Shown: piece by piece, positions 8,123 through 15,109 of the stretch
How positions within the stretch are numbered: the first letter of the stretch is position 1
Layout: the number at the start of each line of letters is the position of its first letter
Assembly: GCA_023458555.1 (NCBI GenBank)
Contig: JAEWYS010000007.1
Span: forward strand, 1 to 15,854
From: Bacteroidota bacterium
GTDB lineage: Bacteria; Bacteroidota; Bacteroidia; Cytophagales; Cytophagaceae
Direction of reading: 5' to 3'
Length of the DNA stretch: 15,854 bases
Notes under the pieces: model-generated
Database searches by the model: none
What the model was told of the DNA's origin: nothing
Seen by the model: the letters and a program-made list of their open reading frames with translations, nothing else
Translations under genes and position numbers: made by a program

Positions 8123-9697
8123 ATGAACTATCTGCTCAAAGGCGATATATCCGGTATACAGGAGTTTATATTTAATGTGCAAAGCAAAGGTGCGGCTAAG
8201 ACGCTGAAAATTAAATCTTATTATATAGAGGTAATTTCGGATCTATGTTATACGTTTTGTATTGCAAAATTGCAAGATGCAGGTTTTCAGATCGAATCAA
8301 TATATTCTGGAGGTGGAAATTTTTTTTTAAAAATAACCTGTTTGGATGAAGCACAAGGAGTAGTTGATGGTTTGCAAAAACGAATAAACAATGAGTTGCT
8401 ATATGATGACATCGCAATTGTACTAACCCTTGAAAAATTGAATGATAAAGGTTTTGGAAATAGCTGGATTGAATTGCTAAGGAAGTCCAATAAGGAAAAA
8501 CTAAAGCGATATAAGAAGAATGATACGTTTTTCAATCCATATAATTATGAGAATAAAGCTCTTGAAAATAACAATAAGCGATTTAAAAAAATTACAGAAG
8601 AGTATCAGCACAATGATTTTTACAAATCAATTCTTGACATATTTGTAAAATCCAGGGTAATAGAAAGCTTATTCTTGGATGAGGTATTTTTTAAGAATAT
8701 CGAAGATTTAAAAAATTCATTGGCAAACAAATTGCCTTTTTGGAAAGACTATTCGGAAAAGAAAAACTATCAGGCTTATCGGAAAAAAAACTATGCTAAA
8801 GACAATCAGATAAAAGTTGGGGATGATGATGATTACCTGATTGACTTTGATGGTTTCGGTGATTTTGCCGCTCACAGAACCGGAACCAACAAAATAGCTA
8901 TTCTGGCAATGGATGTGGATGATCTGGGATGTGTTTTCAGAGATAAGGTTTCTTCTGTTGAAATGGCTCAAAAACTATCAGAAGATTTTAAAGCATTCTT
9001 TAATTCACAACTTTTGAAGATATGGAATCAAGAAGAGTATCGCGCCAATATCTATCCTGTATTTGTTGGTGGAGATGATTGTTTTATTGTAGGCGCTTGG
9101 GATTCCGTACTTCATTTTACCAAGGCTATAAATGACGCATTTAAAAATCGGTTTAAAAAAGAAGGTTATACATTATCCGCGGGTATCGTTATCGTTGACC
9201 CTAAACACCCTGTCATATCTTTTTCGAGGTTGGCAAAAGATGCTCTAAATCACGCAAAAACGAGAAAAACATATTCAGAAATTTTCAAGAACGAACCTCA
9301 TTTGAAAAACAGCATATCTGTTTTTGATGAGGTGTTTTCATGGAAAGAATACGATAGAATATTGAAATTAGTAAGTCAAATCTCACCTTCTATTGAAGAA
9401 AAAGCCATTAATCGTTCATTTTTAGACAAATTACGAAACAGCGCAAAAGGCTTTCAAGCTTTGCAAAACGAAATTTTGACTACAAATAAGCTTCCTTTTC
9501 CTAAAATATGGAGACTAAAATACTACATGGGACGACAAATATCCGATGTAGTAAATAAAGACGTATTATCTCCATATACAGAAGCTTTGCAAGGTGCCCT
9601 TCTTAAAAAAGAGAGCACAAATCCAGCTGTTTTCCCAGTAGCAGCAAGACTTATTGAATTATCTACTAAACCTAAACTAAAGTATGTCAGAGAGTAA
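8123..9697 (+). CDS. cas10: Type III-A CRISPR Cas10/Csm1, HD-less, GGDD cyclase intact
   Basis: Large subunit of a Csm complex; on target RNA binding it makes cyclic oligoadenylates from ATP. The protein starts right at Palm 1 (LLKGDISGIQEFIF, residues 4-17; GAAKTLK; the degenerate Palm-1 loop SGGGNFFL at 62-69). Palm 2 begins near residue 255 with AMDVDDLG (Asp264, Asp266, Asp267) and carries the catalytic GGDD at 316-319, followed by LSAGIVIVDPKHPVISFSRLAKDALNHAK. The C-terminal ~130 residues fit the helical D4 domain. At 524 residues it is much shorter than the usual ~750-850 of Csm1, because the N-terminal HD nuclease domain is absent. The Palm linker (~130-250) is Lys/Asn-rich with no Cys pair, so no zinc finger is visible. 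Cytoplasmic. First gene of the operon; it overlaps csm2 by 14 bases. Confidence 0.93.
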   Translation: MNYLLKGDISGIQEFIFNVQSKGAAKTLKIKSYYIEVISDLCYTFCIAKLQDAGFQIESIYSGGGNFFLKITCLDEAQGVVDGLQKRINNELLYDDIAIVLTLEKLNDKGFGNSWIELLRKSNKEKLKRYKKNDTFFNPYNYENKALENNNKRFKKITEEYQHNDFYKSILDIFVKSRVIESLFLDEVFFKNIEDLKNSLANKLPFWKDYSEKKNYQAYRKKNYAKDNQIKVGDDDDYLIDFDGFGDFAAHRTGTNKIAILAMDVDDLGCVFRDKVSSVEMAQKLSEDFKAFFNSQLLKIWNQEEYRANIYPVFVGGDDCFIVGAWDSVLHFTKAINDAFKNRFKKEGYTLSAGIVIVDPKHPVISFSRLAKDALNHAKTRKTYSEIFKNEPHLKNSISVFDEVFSWKEYDRILKLVSQISPSIEEKAINRSFLDKLRNSAKGFQALQNEILTTNKLPFPKIWRLKYYMGRQISDVVNKDVLSPYTEALQGALLKKESTNPAVFPVAARLIELSTKPKLKYVRE

Positions 9698-10142
9698 TAG
9701 TACTGACAAAGTTGTAGTCCCTTGTTGGGCGTTTTTTTGTGCAGATAAAGACACATCAATAGCCATTGAGTCCGGCAATGAGCAAGAAGCTATTAATAAC
9801 CTGTTTGCTGGTAGTGATCGGGAAACTTTCCTTCTTGAACGTACCGAAGAGATGGTGACAGAATGGCTTAAGAATGCGATATCCGGAAGTCAGCTGAGAA
9901 AACTTTTTAATGCAGTTGCTGCATTAAAAAGAGAGGTAGATTATGAAAAGGAGTTGCATAGAATCAGAATTCAGCTGATATACATAGCTGCCAGACAGAA
10001 TAATGAAAAAGCTTTTAACTTCGTCTCCTTTGTTCGCAAAATTCTGAATGATATTAATGGTGACGAGCAAAAATTTGAGACATTCAAAGATTTTATGGAA
10101 GCCGTACTGAGCTATCATAAATATCATCATAACCAAAAATAG
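9684..10142 (+). CDS. csm2: Type III-A CRISPR small subunit Csm2
   Basis: Small alpha-helical subunit (Cas11-like) that lines the belly of the Csm complex along the crRNA-target duplex. The 152-residue protein has the Csm2 core from residue ~57: ISGSQLRKLFNAVAALKR (66-83), LIYIAARQ (98-105), and the C-terminal signature FKDFMEAVLSYHKYHH (134-149). An extra ~50-residue N-terminal segment (VVPCWAFFCADKD and on) precedes the core; a later start is not ruled out, but the ATG at 9684 overlaps the cas10 end in the manner of coupled genes. Nine bases separate it from csm3. The presence of Csm2 with Csm3-5 decides subtype III-A over III-B (Cmr). Confidence 0.85.
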   Translation: MSESNSTDKVVVPCWAFFCADKDTSIAIESGNEQEAINNLFAGSDRETFLLERTEEMVTEWLKNAISGSQLRKLFNAVAALKREVDYEKELHRIRIQLIYIAARQNNEKAFNFVSFVRKILNDINGDEQKFETFKDFMEAVLSYHKYHHNQK

Positions 10143-10151
10143 CCGATTACT

Positions 10152-10868
10152 ATGACAATGCTAAAAGGTAAAATAATTATAAAAGGCAATATTCAACTTT
10201 TGTCAGGATTGCATATTGGTGGAAGCCAGTCTGTTTTGGATATAGGAAGTATTGACAATACAGTCATTAAAACCCATGAGGGAGTGCCTTATATTCCTGG
10301 AAGTTCTCTGAAGGGAAAATTGAGAAATATGTTGGCCAGAGCAGCCGGTAGTCAATGTGTTGATTCTGATATTGCTCTTGAAAAAGATGGTAAAGACGGA
10401 GAAATAAAGTATATCGCCAAGGTTTTTGGTACTCCGGAGAATCGGGAAGAAAACAAAGGAGCGGAAGCTTTATTGAAAGTACATGACTGTTTTTTGAAAG
10501 ACGAGTCTTCGAAGGAGGTATTGGAGATCAAAACAGAAAATTCAATAAAACGACTAACTGGAGAAGCTAATCCAAGAGCATTGGAAAGGATAACAGTAGG
10601 TAATACTTTTTCATTGCATATGACAATGGATGTGTATGAAGAAGAAGAAGTGGTAAATGACTATTTAACCGAACTGGCATTAGCCATAAAGTTGCTGGAG
10701 CTGGATCATTTGGGCGGAGGAGGTTCCAGAGGAAACGGTAGAGTGAAGTTTGCCATTGAAGAAACCCGATATTACAAACTTATGAATTTGAAGCTTGGCA
10801 GTGATTCATCGCCCATGAATGACATATTGAAAGAGTTTGCAACTACCGTAAACAGTGAATTAGAATGA
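10152..10868 (+). CDS. csm3: Type III-A CRISPR backbone RAMP Csm3 (Cas7 family), target-RNA cleaving
   Basis: Cas7-like backbone subunit present in several copies along the crRNA; each copy cuts target RNA every 6 nt. The 238-residue protein is nearly complete by family standards. The RAMP start GLHIGGS (19-25) is followed by IGSIDNTV, where Asp35 aligns with the catalytic Asp of characterised Csm3 (D33), so RNA cleavage should be intact. PGSSLKGKLR (49-58) and the glycine-rich LGGGGSRGNGRV (187-198) are the classic RAMP signatures. A thumb-like region ENSIKRLTGEANPRALERI (130-147) matches other Csm3 proteins. ATG at 10152 is followed by a second in-frame ATG two codons on, and either could be used. 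Its stop overlaps the csm4 start (ATGA, 4 bases). Confidence 0.95.
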   Translation: MTMLKGKIIIKGNIQLLSGLHIGGSQSVLDIGSIDNTVIKTHEGVPYIPGSSLKGKLRNMLARAAGSQCVDSDIALEKDGKDGEIKYIAKVFGTPENREENKGAEALLKVHDCFLKDESSKEVLEIKTENSIKRLTGEANPRALERITVGNTFSLHMTMDVYEEEEVVNDYLTELALAIKLLELDHLGGGGSRGNGRVKFAIEETRYYKLMNLKLGSDSSPMNDILKEFATTVNSELE

Positions 10869-11881
10869 AAACAGTTGTATTGGAATTGCTTCCCAACAGC
10901 CGTTTTCACTTTGGCAAAGCAGCTATTGATAATAATACTGCTCTGGCTGATACGGACGAATTGGTACATTCGGATGTCTTGTTTTCGGCATTGATAAATA
11001 ATCTGGCCAAGGTAAAGGATGCACAATTTGTCGGGAAGTTTATTGATTGTTTCAGAAAGGGAGATATAAAAATTTCCTCTGGATTTTATTGCATTCGTCA
11101 TAATGACAAGTACGAATATCTTTTACCCAAACCGGCCAATGCTACTAGTTTCATAGCGGATTATAAGCAGATTAAGCCAATAAAGAAAATTAGGTTTATC
11201 AGCAGTAAGTTTTTGCAAGTGAGCCCTGACAATTGGTTAACCTCTGGCAAACTTATCGGAGGCAAGGTATTATTGCCACTCGATTTGGAGTTGGATGATA
11301 TTGGAGCATTATGGAAGAATGAAGTCGTACCCAATATGGTCATACACAAACCGAACCAAAACGCGGAAGGGCCTTTCTCTTTGAGTGTCATTCAGATTCC
11401 GGAGATATCAAAGACTGTAAATGTTCATTTTTACTTTTTGTATGAGTTGGACGACTCTCTGGCAGATGATATGAAAGATGCTTTTACACTTTCTGTTGAT
11501 ATGATCAAATTCAATGGTTTGGGTGGAGAACGAAGTTCCGGCTGTGGTTTTGTCAATGATGTTATCTGGCAGGAAAAGGAGTGGAAATTGCCAGAGGATG
11601 TGGCGACCGGGGTACTAATGAATCTAGGACTTTTTATTCCGGACAATTCAGATGAATTTGAAAAGTGTATGTATTATGACTATATGTCCAGAGGTGGCCG
11701 GGTAACCAAGGATGAAGGAACTCTGATGCGGGTAAAGATGCTTACCGAAGGCTCTGTTTTAAAAATGCAAAACCCGCCTAAAGGCAAAATAGAAGACATC
11801 AGCCCCGGAAAAAATGGCAAATACCTGAGATATGGTAAGCCTGTGTGTGTAAACATTCCTATATTTTATGGCAATGAATGA
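10865..11881 (+). CDS. csm4: Type III-A CRISPR RAMP Csm4 (Cas5 family)
   Basis: Cas5-like subunit that caps the crRNA 5' handle end and contacts Cas10. The 338-residue protein opens with a RAMP strand VVLELLPNSRFHFGK and then LVHSDVLFSALINNL (~33-47), the conserved H-S-D-x-L-F-S-A-L signature of Csm4. A glycine-rich RAMP loop, FNGLGGERSSGCGF, lies at ~216-229 and is followed by the C-terminal lobe with GGRVTKDEGTLMRVKMLTEGSVL. Length and order fit the family. It starts inside the last codons of csm3 (ATGA overlap) and overlaps csm5 by up to 14 bases, so translation is probably coupled across csm3-csm4-csm5. Confidence 0.93.
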   Translation: MKTVVLELLPNSRFHFGKAAIDNNTALADTDELVHSDVLFSALINNLAKVKDAQFVGKFIDCFRKGDIKISSGFYCIRHNDKYEYLLPKPANATSFIADYKQIKPIKKIRFISSKFLQVSPDNWLTSGKLIGGKVLLPLDLELDDIGALWKNEVVPNMVIHKPNQNAEGPFSLSVIQIPEISKTVNVHFYFLYELDDSLADDMKDAFTLSVDMIKFNGLGGERSSGCGFVNDVIWQEKEWKLPEDVATGVLMNLGLFIPDNSDEFEKCMYYDYMSRGGRVTKDEGTLMRVKMLTEGSVLKMQNPPKGKIEDISPGKNGKYLRYGKPVCVNIPIFYGNE

Positions 11882-13514
11882 TTTAATAAAGAGATACATT
11901 GGAGGTATTCAAAAGTTCCAATTGCAATTAACCACACTTAGCCCCGTTGCTATTCGTAATGGAGAAACATTGTCTCCTTTGACTGACTATCATATTCAGG
12001 ATACAAATTTTTACTTTGTCGATTCGGATAAGCTGTTGGAGGAAATCGCTGAAAATGGCTGGTTAGCGGAGTTTGAGGAAAGAGTTGCCGAATACACCGG
12101 TAATCATAGCGAAGGTACGGAAACAGGAGCCCGGGAGAAAAAACAATTCATACAAAAGTTTTTGAAGGATAAAGAAGTAGCTATTAATCCTTATTTGAAG
12201 AAGGAAACTCCCCTACTATGTAATATAAAGTCTGAGGAAAAGTGGGTTCAGCTTCATACAACCTTAAAAGGGCTACATGGCGCGTATATTCCGGCTTCTA
12301 CTACAAAGGGGGCCATTCGTACAGCTGTACTCTATCAGTGGTTAATGACTTGTGATGAGGGTAAAAAAGAGTTGGAGTCTTTAATCTCTACTTACAAAGA
12401 TTGGATTCAAAAGAGAGTAGAGAAAAAGAATAACATAAATAAACAAAGAAAAACTGCAAAAGAAAATAATGAGATAGAGAAGGAGAAGGAGTTCAAAGGG
12501 CAATTAAAGGAACAAGAAAAAGACAATAAACAAGAAATATTGAATAGACTCAATGCCTATGAAAAAAAAATCGGAGAAGTGGTTTTTGGGAATGAGGAAG
12601 GTGGATTTAGTATAGCCACATTTTTAAAAGTATCTGATAGCATTACTTTTTCTTACGGTGATTTGCAAGTCGGAAGCCTGGCTAAGAAGTACAGAGAAGA
12701 TGAAGAAACGAAGGAAAAGCGTGGCAAAGAGTTTACTCCGGCTTTGCAGGAGTTTATAGGCGTTAATAAAAAAAGTGGTATCGATTTTTCCCTATCCAAT
12801 TTGAGTCTGGATTTGCAATCTCCCCGGAGAAAAGGATACCTATCTGGAATCTTGACTGCAAAAAATGGATTGGCTGAATTATTTAAGGCTCTCAAGCTGT
12901 TTTCAAAAGATTATCTTGCTTTCGAAATTGCCCGGTTAAAAGGGTTTCAAGAAGGTGAAAAAACAGGAAGATACTATATTGAGGAAGAATTAGCGGGCTT
13001 TCATCAGACACTGGAAGGCTTGAACAAGATTTGTTTAGGCTTAAAGCCCAATGAGGCAATGCTATGCCTCGGATTTGGTAAATCAGTTTTTATGAATACT
13101 GTATTGCTGGCTATTTCAAAGACAGATAGGGAAGTCTTTACCAATATAATTAAGATGTTGTATCCCAATCATCCTAAGCAAAAGTTTTTTCCTATAAGCT
13201 ATTACACAACTTCCATTGGACAACAGGATTATCCTTTTGGCTGGGTTAAGATTGAAGACGGTAATGTTGACAATTATAAGGAAGAATCTAGCCAATCTTA
13301 TTCAGAAAACGAATTACGTTCCGGTGAGCCTATTGAAGCAATAGTAAAGAAACAAGGAAAACCTCGTTCAACTGTTGCTATTAATATTGATGGTGTAGAG
13401 CGGCTTTTTGAGGTATGTGGGACAAAAGATTTCTTAAGAAATAACAATACTCTTCATGTTGATACAAAATGTATTGTGTATTGGCGAAACGATCAACTAA
13501 ATTTTAATAAGTAA
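11868..13514 (+). CDS. csm5: Type III-A CRISPR RAMP Csm5 with coiled-coil insert and C-terminal extension
   Basis: RAMP subunit at the crRNA 3' end of the Csm complex, in other systems needed for crRNA 3' trimming through host nucleases. The start LTTLSPVAIRNGETLSPLTDYHI (21-43) is the Csm5 hallmark, and GLHGAYIPASTTKGAIRTAVLYQWL (135-159) is the family's second motif. At 548 residues it is far longer than the ~350-400 usual for Csm5. Extra parts are a Lys/Glu/Asn-rich predicted coiled coil at ~178-235 and a separate C-terminal segment from ~478 (SGEPIEAIVKKQGKPRST and on), whose strand pattern could be a small OB-like RNA-binding domain; this is inference. A start at the third codon (ATG at 11874) is equally possible. 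The stop TAA shares its last A with the ATG of the next gene. Confidence 0.88.
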   Translation: MAMNDLIKRYIGGIQKFQLQLTTLSPVAIRNGETLSPLTDYHIQDTNFYFVDSDKLLEEIAENGWLAEFEERVAEYTGNHSEGTETGAREKKQFIQKFLKDKEVAINPYLKKETPLLCNIKSEEKWVQLHTTLKGLHGAYIPASTTKGAIRTAVLYQWLMTCDEGKKELESLISTYKDWIQKRVEKKNNINKQRKTAKENNEIEKEKEFKGQLKEQEKDNKQEILNRLNAYEKKIGEVVFGNEEGGFSIATFLKVSDSITFSYGDLQVGSLAKKYREDEETKEKRGKEFTPALQEFIGVNKKSGIDFSLSNLSLDLQSPRRKGYLSGILTAKNGLAELFKALKLFSKDYLAFEIARLKGFQEGEKTGRYYIEEELAGFHQTLEGLNKICLGLKPNEAMLCLGFGKSVFMNTVLLAISKTDREVFTNIIKMLYPNHPKQKFFPISYYTTSIGQQDYPFGWVKIEDGNVDNYKEESSQSYSENELRSGEPIEAIVKKQGKPRSTVAINIDGVERLFEVCGTKDFLRNNNTLHVDTKCIVYWRNDQLNFNK

Positions 13515-14347
13515 TGAATAAGAAAGTAGTAGATAATATCAAATGTAATTATAGCAATCTGGAGGAAGCAATTGTTAAACAGTTAAATTTAAAAGTTGAT
13601 AATCATTATTTGACAGCGGGGCATAATAGGGAGAAAATATGGCTGAACTTATTCAGACAAATTGTTCCTATGAAATTTGCCATTAAGCAAGGTGTATTTT
13701 TGATTGATTCGAAGGGAAAAGTCTCGAAAGAAATAGACATTGCTATATTTGATGAGCAATTTACTCCTTATATTTTTAAGTATGAAAATATTCATTACAT
13801 ACCAATTGAAGCAGTAGCAGTAGTTATTCAATGTAAAAGTAAGTATATTGATAATAAAGAAGTTAATAAATGGTATAAAGAGGTTGATATATTGGAGACT
13901 TCAACAGGAGGCCTAGCTAGAATGGTTAGTTTTATTGCTATTGATTCTCCTGATACTCAAAAATCCACAAAACCACTTAGTGTACTTTGTCATATGTATG
14001 ATGATATAAAGTATGAAAATGATAATTACGATCTTGTTATTACAGCTAAAGAAGACAATAAGCTAGGAATAAAATGGAATAATAAAGTGGATACTTTAGA
14101 AAAAGCATTTTTGAAACTAAATGGAATAGAAAAGCTTGAGGATATTAAATGTTATAAAAATGAAGACCAACGAATAAAAGAAATAAAGCCGGTTCTTAAT
14201 AAAAAATTGGATTCCCTAAGTGTGCCAGATAACTCTATCCTCTCGCTCATTTTTCAGCTTAACCAATTACTAATGTTGATCAACAACCCCATGCTATTTC
14301 CGCATCAGGCATATGTGGAAATGTTTAATAAGACGGATGTTAGCTAA
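13514..14347 (+). CDS. nucC: NucC-like cyclic-triadenylate-activated endonuclease, active-site Glu replaced by Gln
   Basis: Homologue of NucC, a trimeric PD-(D/E)xK endonuclease that cA3 assembles into hexamers that shred dsDNA and kill the infected cell; known from CBASS and from some type III CRISPR loci. Similarity to E. coli NucC (recalled, not searched) is continuous: F-R-Q-I-V-P-M-K-F, GVFLIDSKGKVSKEIDIAIFD, FTPYIFKYENIHYIPIEAVAVVI, and at the C-terminus LIFQLNQLLMLINNPMLFPHQAY. Length 277 fits (E. coli ~241). The family active site is I-D-x30-E-x-K; here Asp75 and Lys108 are kept, but position 106 is Gln (CAA at 13829-13831). Candidate cA3-contact positions are conservatively changed (Lys54 for Arg53, Phe83 for Tyr81). 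The gene overlaps csm5 by one base, so it is operonic and probably translationally coupled. It is the most AT-rich gene here (~28% GC in two hand-counted lines). No CARF or SAVED domain. Confidence 0.88.
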   Translation: MNKKVVDNIKCNYSNLEEAIVKQLNLKVDNHYLTAGHNREKIWLNLFRQIVPMKFAIKQGVFLIDSKGKVSKEIDIAIFDEQFTPYIFKYENIHYIPIEAVAVVIQCKSKYIDNKEVNKWYKEVDILETSTGGLARMVSFIAIDSPDTQKSTKPLSVLCHMYDDIKYENDNYDLVITAKEDNKLGIKWNNKVDTLEKAFLKLNGIEKLEDIKCYKNEDQRIKEIKPVLNKKLDSLSVPDNSILSLIFQLNQLLMLINNPMLFPHQAYVEMFNKTDVS

Positions 14348-14369
14348 TTTCTGGTCTCTTTCACTCCCT

Positions 14370-14710
14370 TCACAACCTCTCAATCTTTTCCCTGCAAATC
14401 CGTTCGGTTACTTCCAGTAGTTTAAGAATTTGGCTGGCTGCACCGGTGTGGCAAGGTCGTCAAAAGCTCTGGTCAGCTCCAGACTGATTGCCCGGCGGCT
14501 GTCGCTGTCCGCAGTAATAACCAGCAGGTCATAGTCGCTTTTCTTTCCCTGCTCCTGCCCTCTTTCGAGCTTATAGTTGCCACGGGCATACGAACCAAAA
14601 AGAATCACTACATGCGCTTTAGCAGTCTTTTTTATGCGATCAGTAACAATGACCAGTTCCCGGATTTTGTCATCCGGCAGGTGAGACAGAGGCGTTTGTA
14701 GCTGATTCAT
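14370..14710 (-). pseudogene. Remnant of a nucleotidyltransferase (MNT) gene, probably MNT-HEPN
   Basis: From ATG at 14710-14708 the minus strand encodes a MNT-type nucleotidyltransferase: helix LPDDKIRELVIVTDRIKKTAKAH, strand VVILFGSYARG, a charged loop, then KSDYDLLVIT with the metal-binding Asp pair. In Bacteroidota this domain usually leads a ~300-residue protein with a C-terminal HEPN domain. Here homology stops after A-F-D-D-L-A-T-P-V and the frame ends at TAA (14410-14408), giving 100 residues. In another frame the same strand continues A-S-Q-I-L-K-L-L-E-V-T-E-R-I-C-R-E-K-I-E-R-L to TGA at 14372-14370, which looks like the extreme C-terminus of such HEPN proteins. An internal deletion with frame change explains both; the second part is inference. 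Such pairs act as toxin-antitoxin modules. A longer start at 14743 is less likely. Confidence 0.65.
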
Positions 14711-14842
14711 ACTGCATAAATAGGATTTCTTTTGGCTTCGCACAAGTCCATTTTGTAAACAAGATGCAGTGTAGGCTTCCCTTAAAATGGCCCTATTAAA
14801 ATTAGAGAAATTGTAATCAATTATCTAACTTAAATAAAGCCT

Positions 14843-15109
14843 ATGAAAAAGACGAAATTTACTGAAGCGCAAATCGTCGCTGTTTTAAAGAGACAGGAAT
14901 GCGGAATGAAAGTATCCGATCTATGCCGTGAATTAGGCATCAGTGATGCTACTTTTTATAATTGGAAAGCTAAGTATGGCGGTATGGAAGTGTCTGATGT
15001 GCAGAAGATGAAAGCTCTTGAGGAAGAGAATGCCAGGCTTAAGAAGATTGTTGCCAATCAGACCTTAGAGATATACGCTATTAAAGACCTTCTTGAAAAA
15101 AAGTTCTAA
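14843..15109 (+). CDS. IS3-family transposase OrfA
   Basis: DNA-binding part of the transposase. Residues 1-50 are a helix-turn-helix of the HTH_Tnp_1 type (KFTEAQIVAVLKRQECGMKVSDLCRELGISDATFYNWKAKYGG). Residues ~56-85 form a leucine-zipper-like coiled coil (MKALEEENARLKKIVANQTLEIYAIKDLL) used for oligomerisation. The 88-residue length is standard. The stop at 15107-15109 comes just after the A AAA AAG slippery site, by which ribosomes shift to orfB. The ATG at 14843 follows an A-rich stretch (AAATAAAGCCT). The gene appears intact. Confidence 0.93.
   Translation: MKKTKFTEAQIVAVLKRQECGMKVSDLCRELGISDATFYNWKAKYGGMEVSDVQKMKALEEENARLKKIVANQTLEIYAIKDLLEKKF
15097..15103 (+). promoter_or_regulatory. 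Programmed -1 frameshift site A AAA AAG
   Basis: In the orfA frame the bases read A|AAA|AAG two codons before its TAA stop. This heptamer is the classic -1 slippery sequence of IS3-family elements, and slipping places ribosomes in the open orfB frame (AAA AAA GTT CTA AGC), which continues to the window edge. Confidence 0.85.

Noticed and set aside
8123..9697. Assignment as Cmr2 (type III-B)
   Set aside because: The partners are Csm2, Csm3, Csm4 and Csm5 in canonical order; no Cmr1, Cmr4, Cmr5 or Cmr6 is seen.
13514..14347. Reading the last operon gene as Csm6, Can2 or another CARF nuclease
   Set aside because: No CARF fold pattern and no HEPN R-x4-6-H motif; the PD-(D/E)xK layout and flanking motifs follow NucC.
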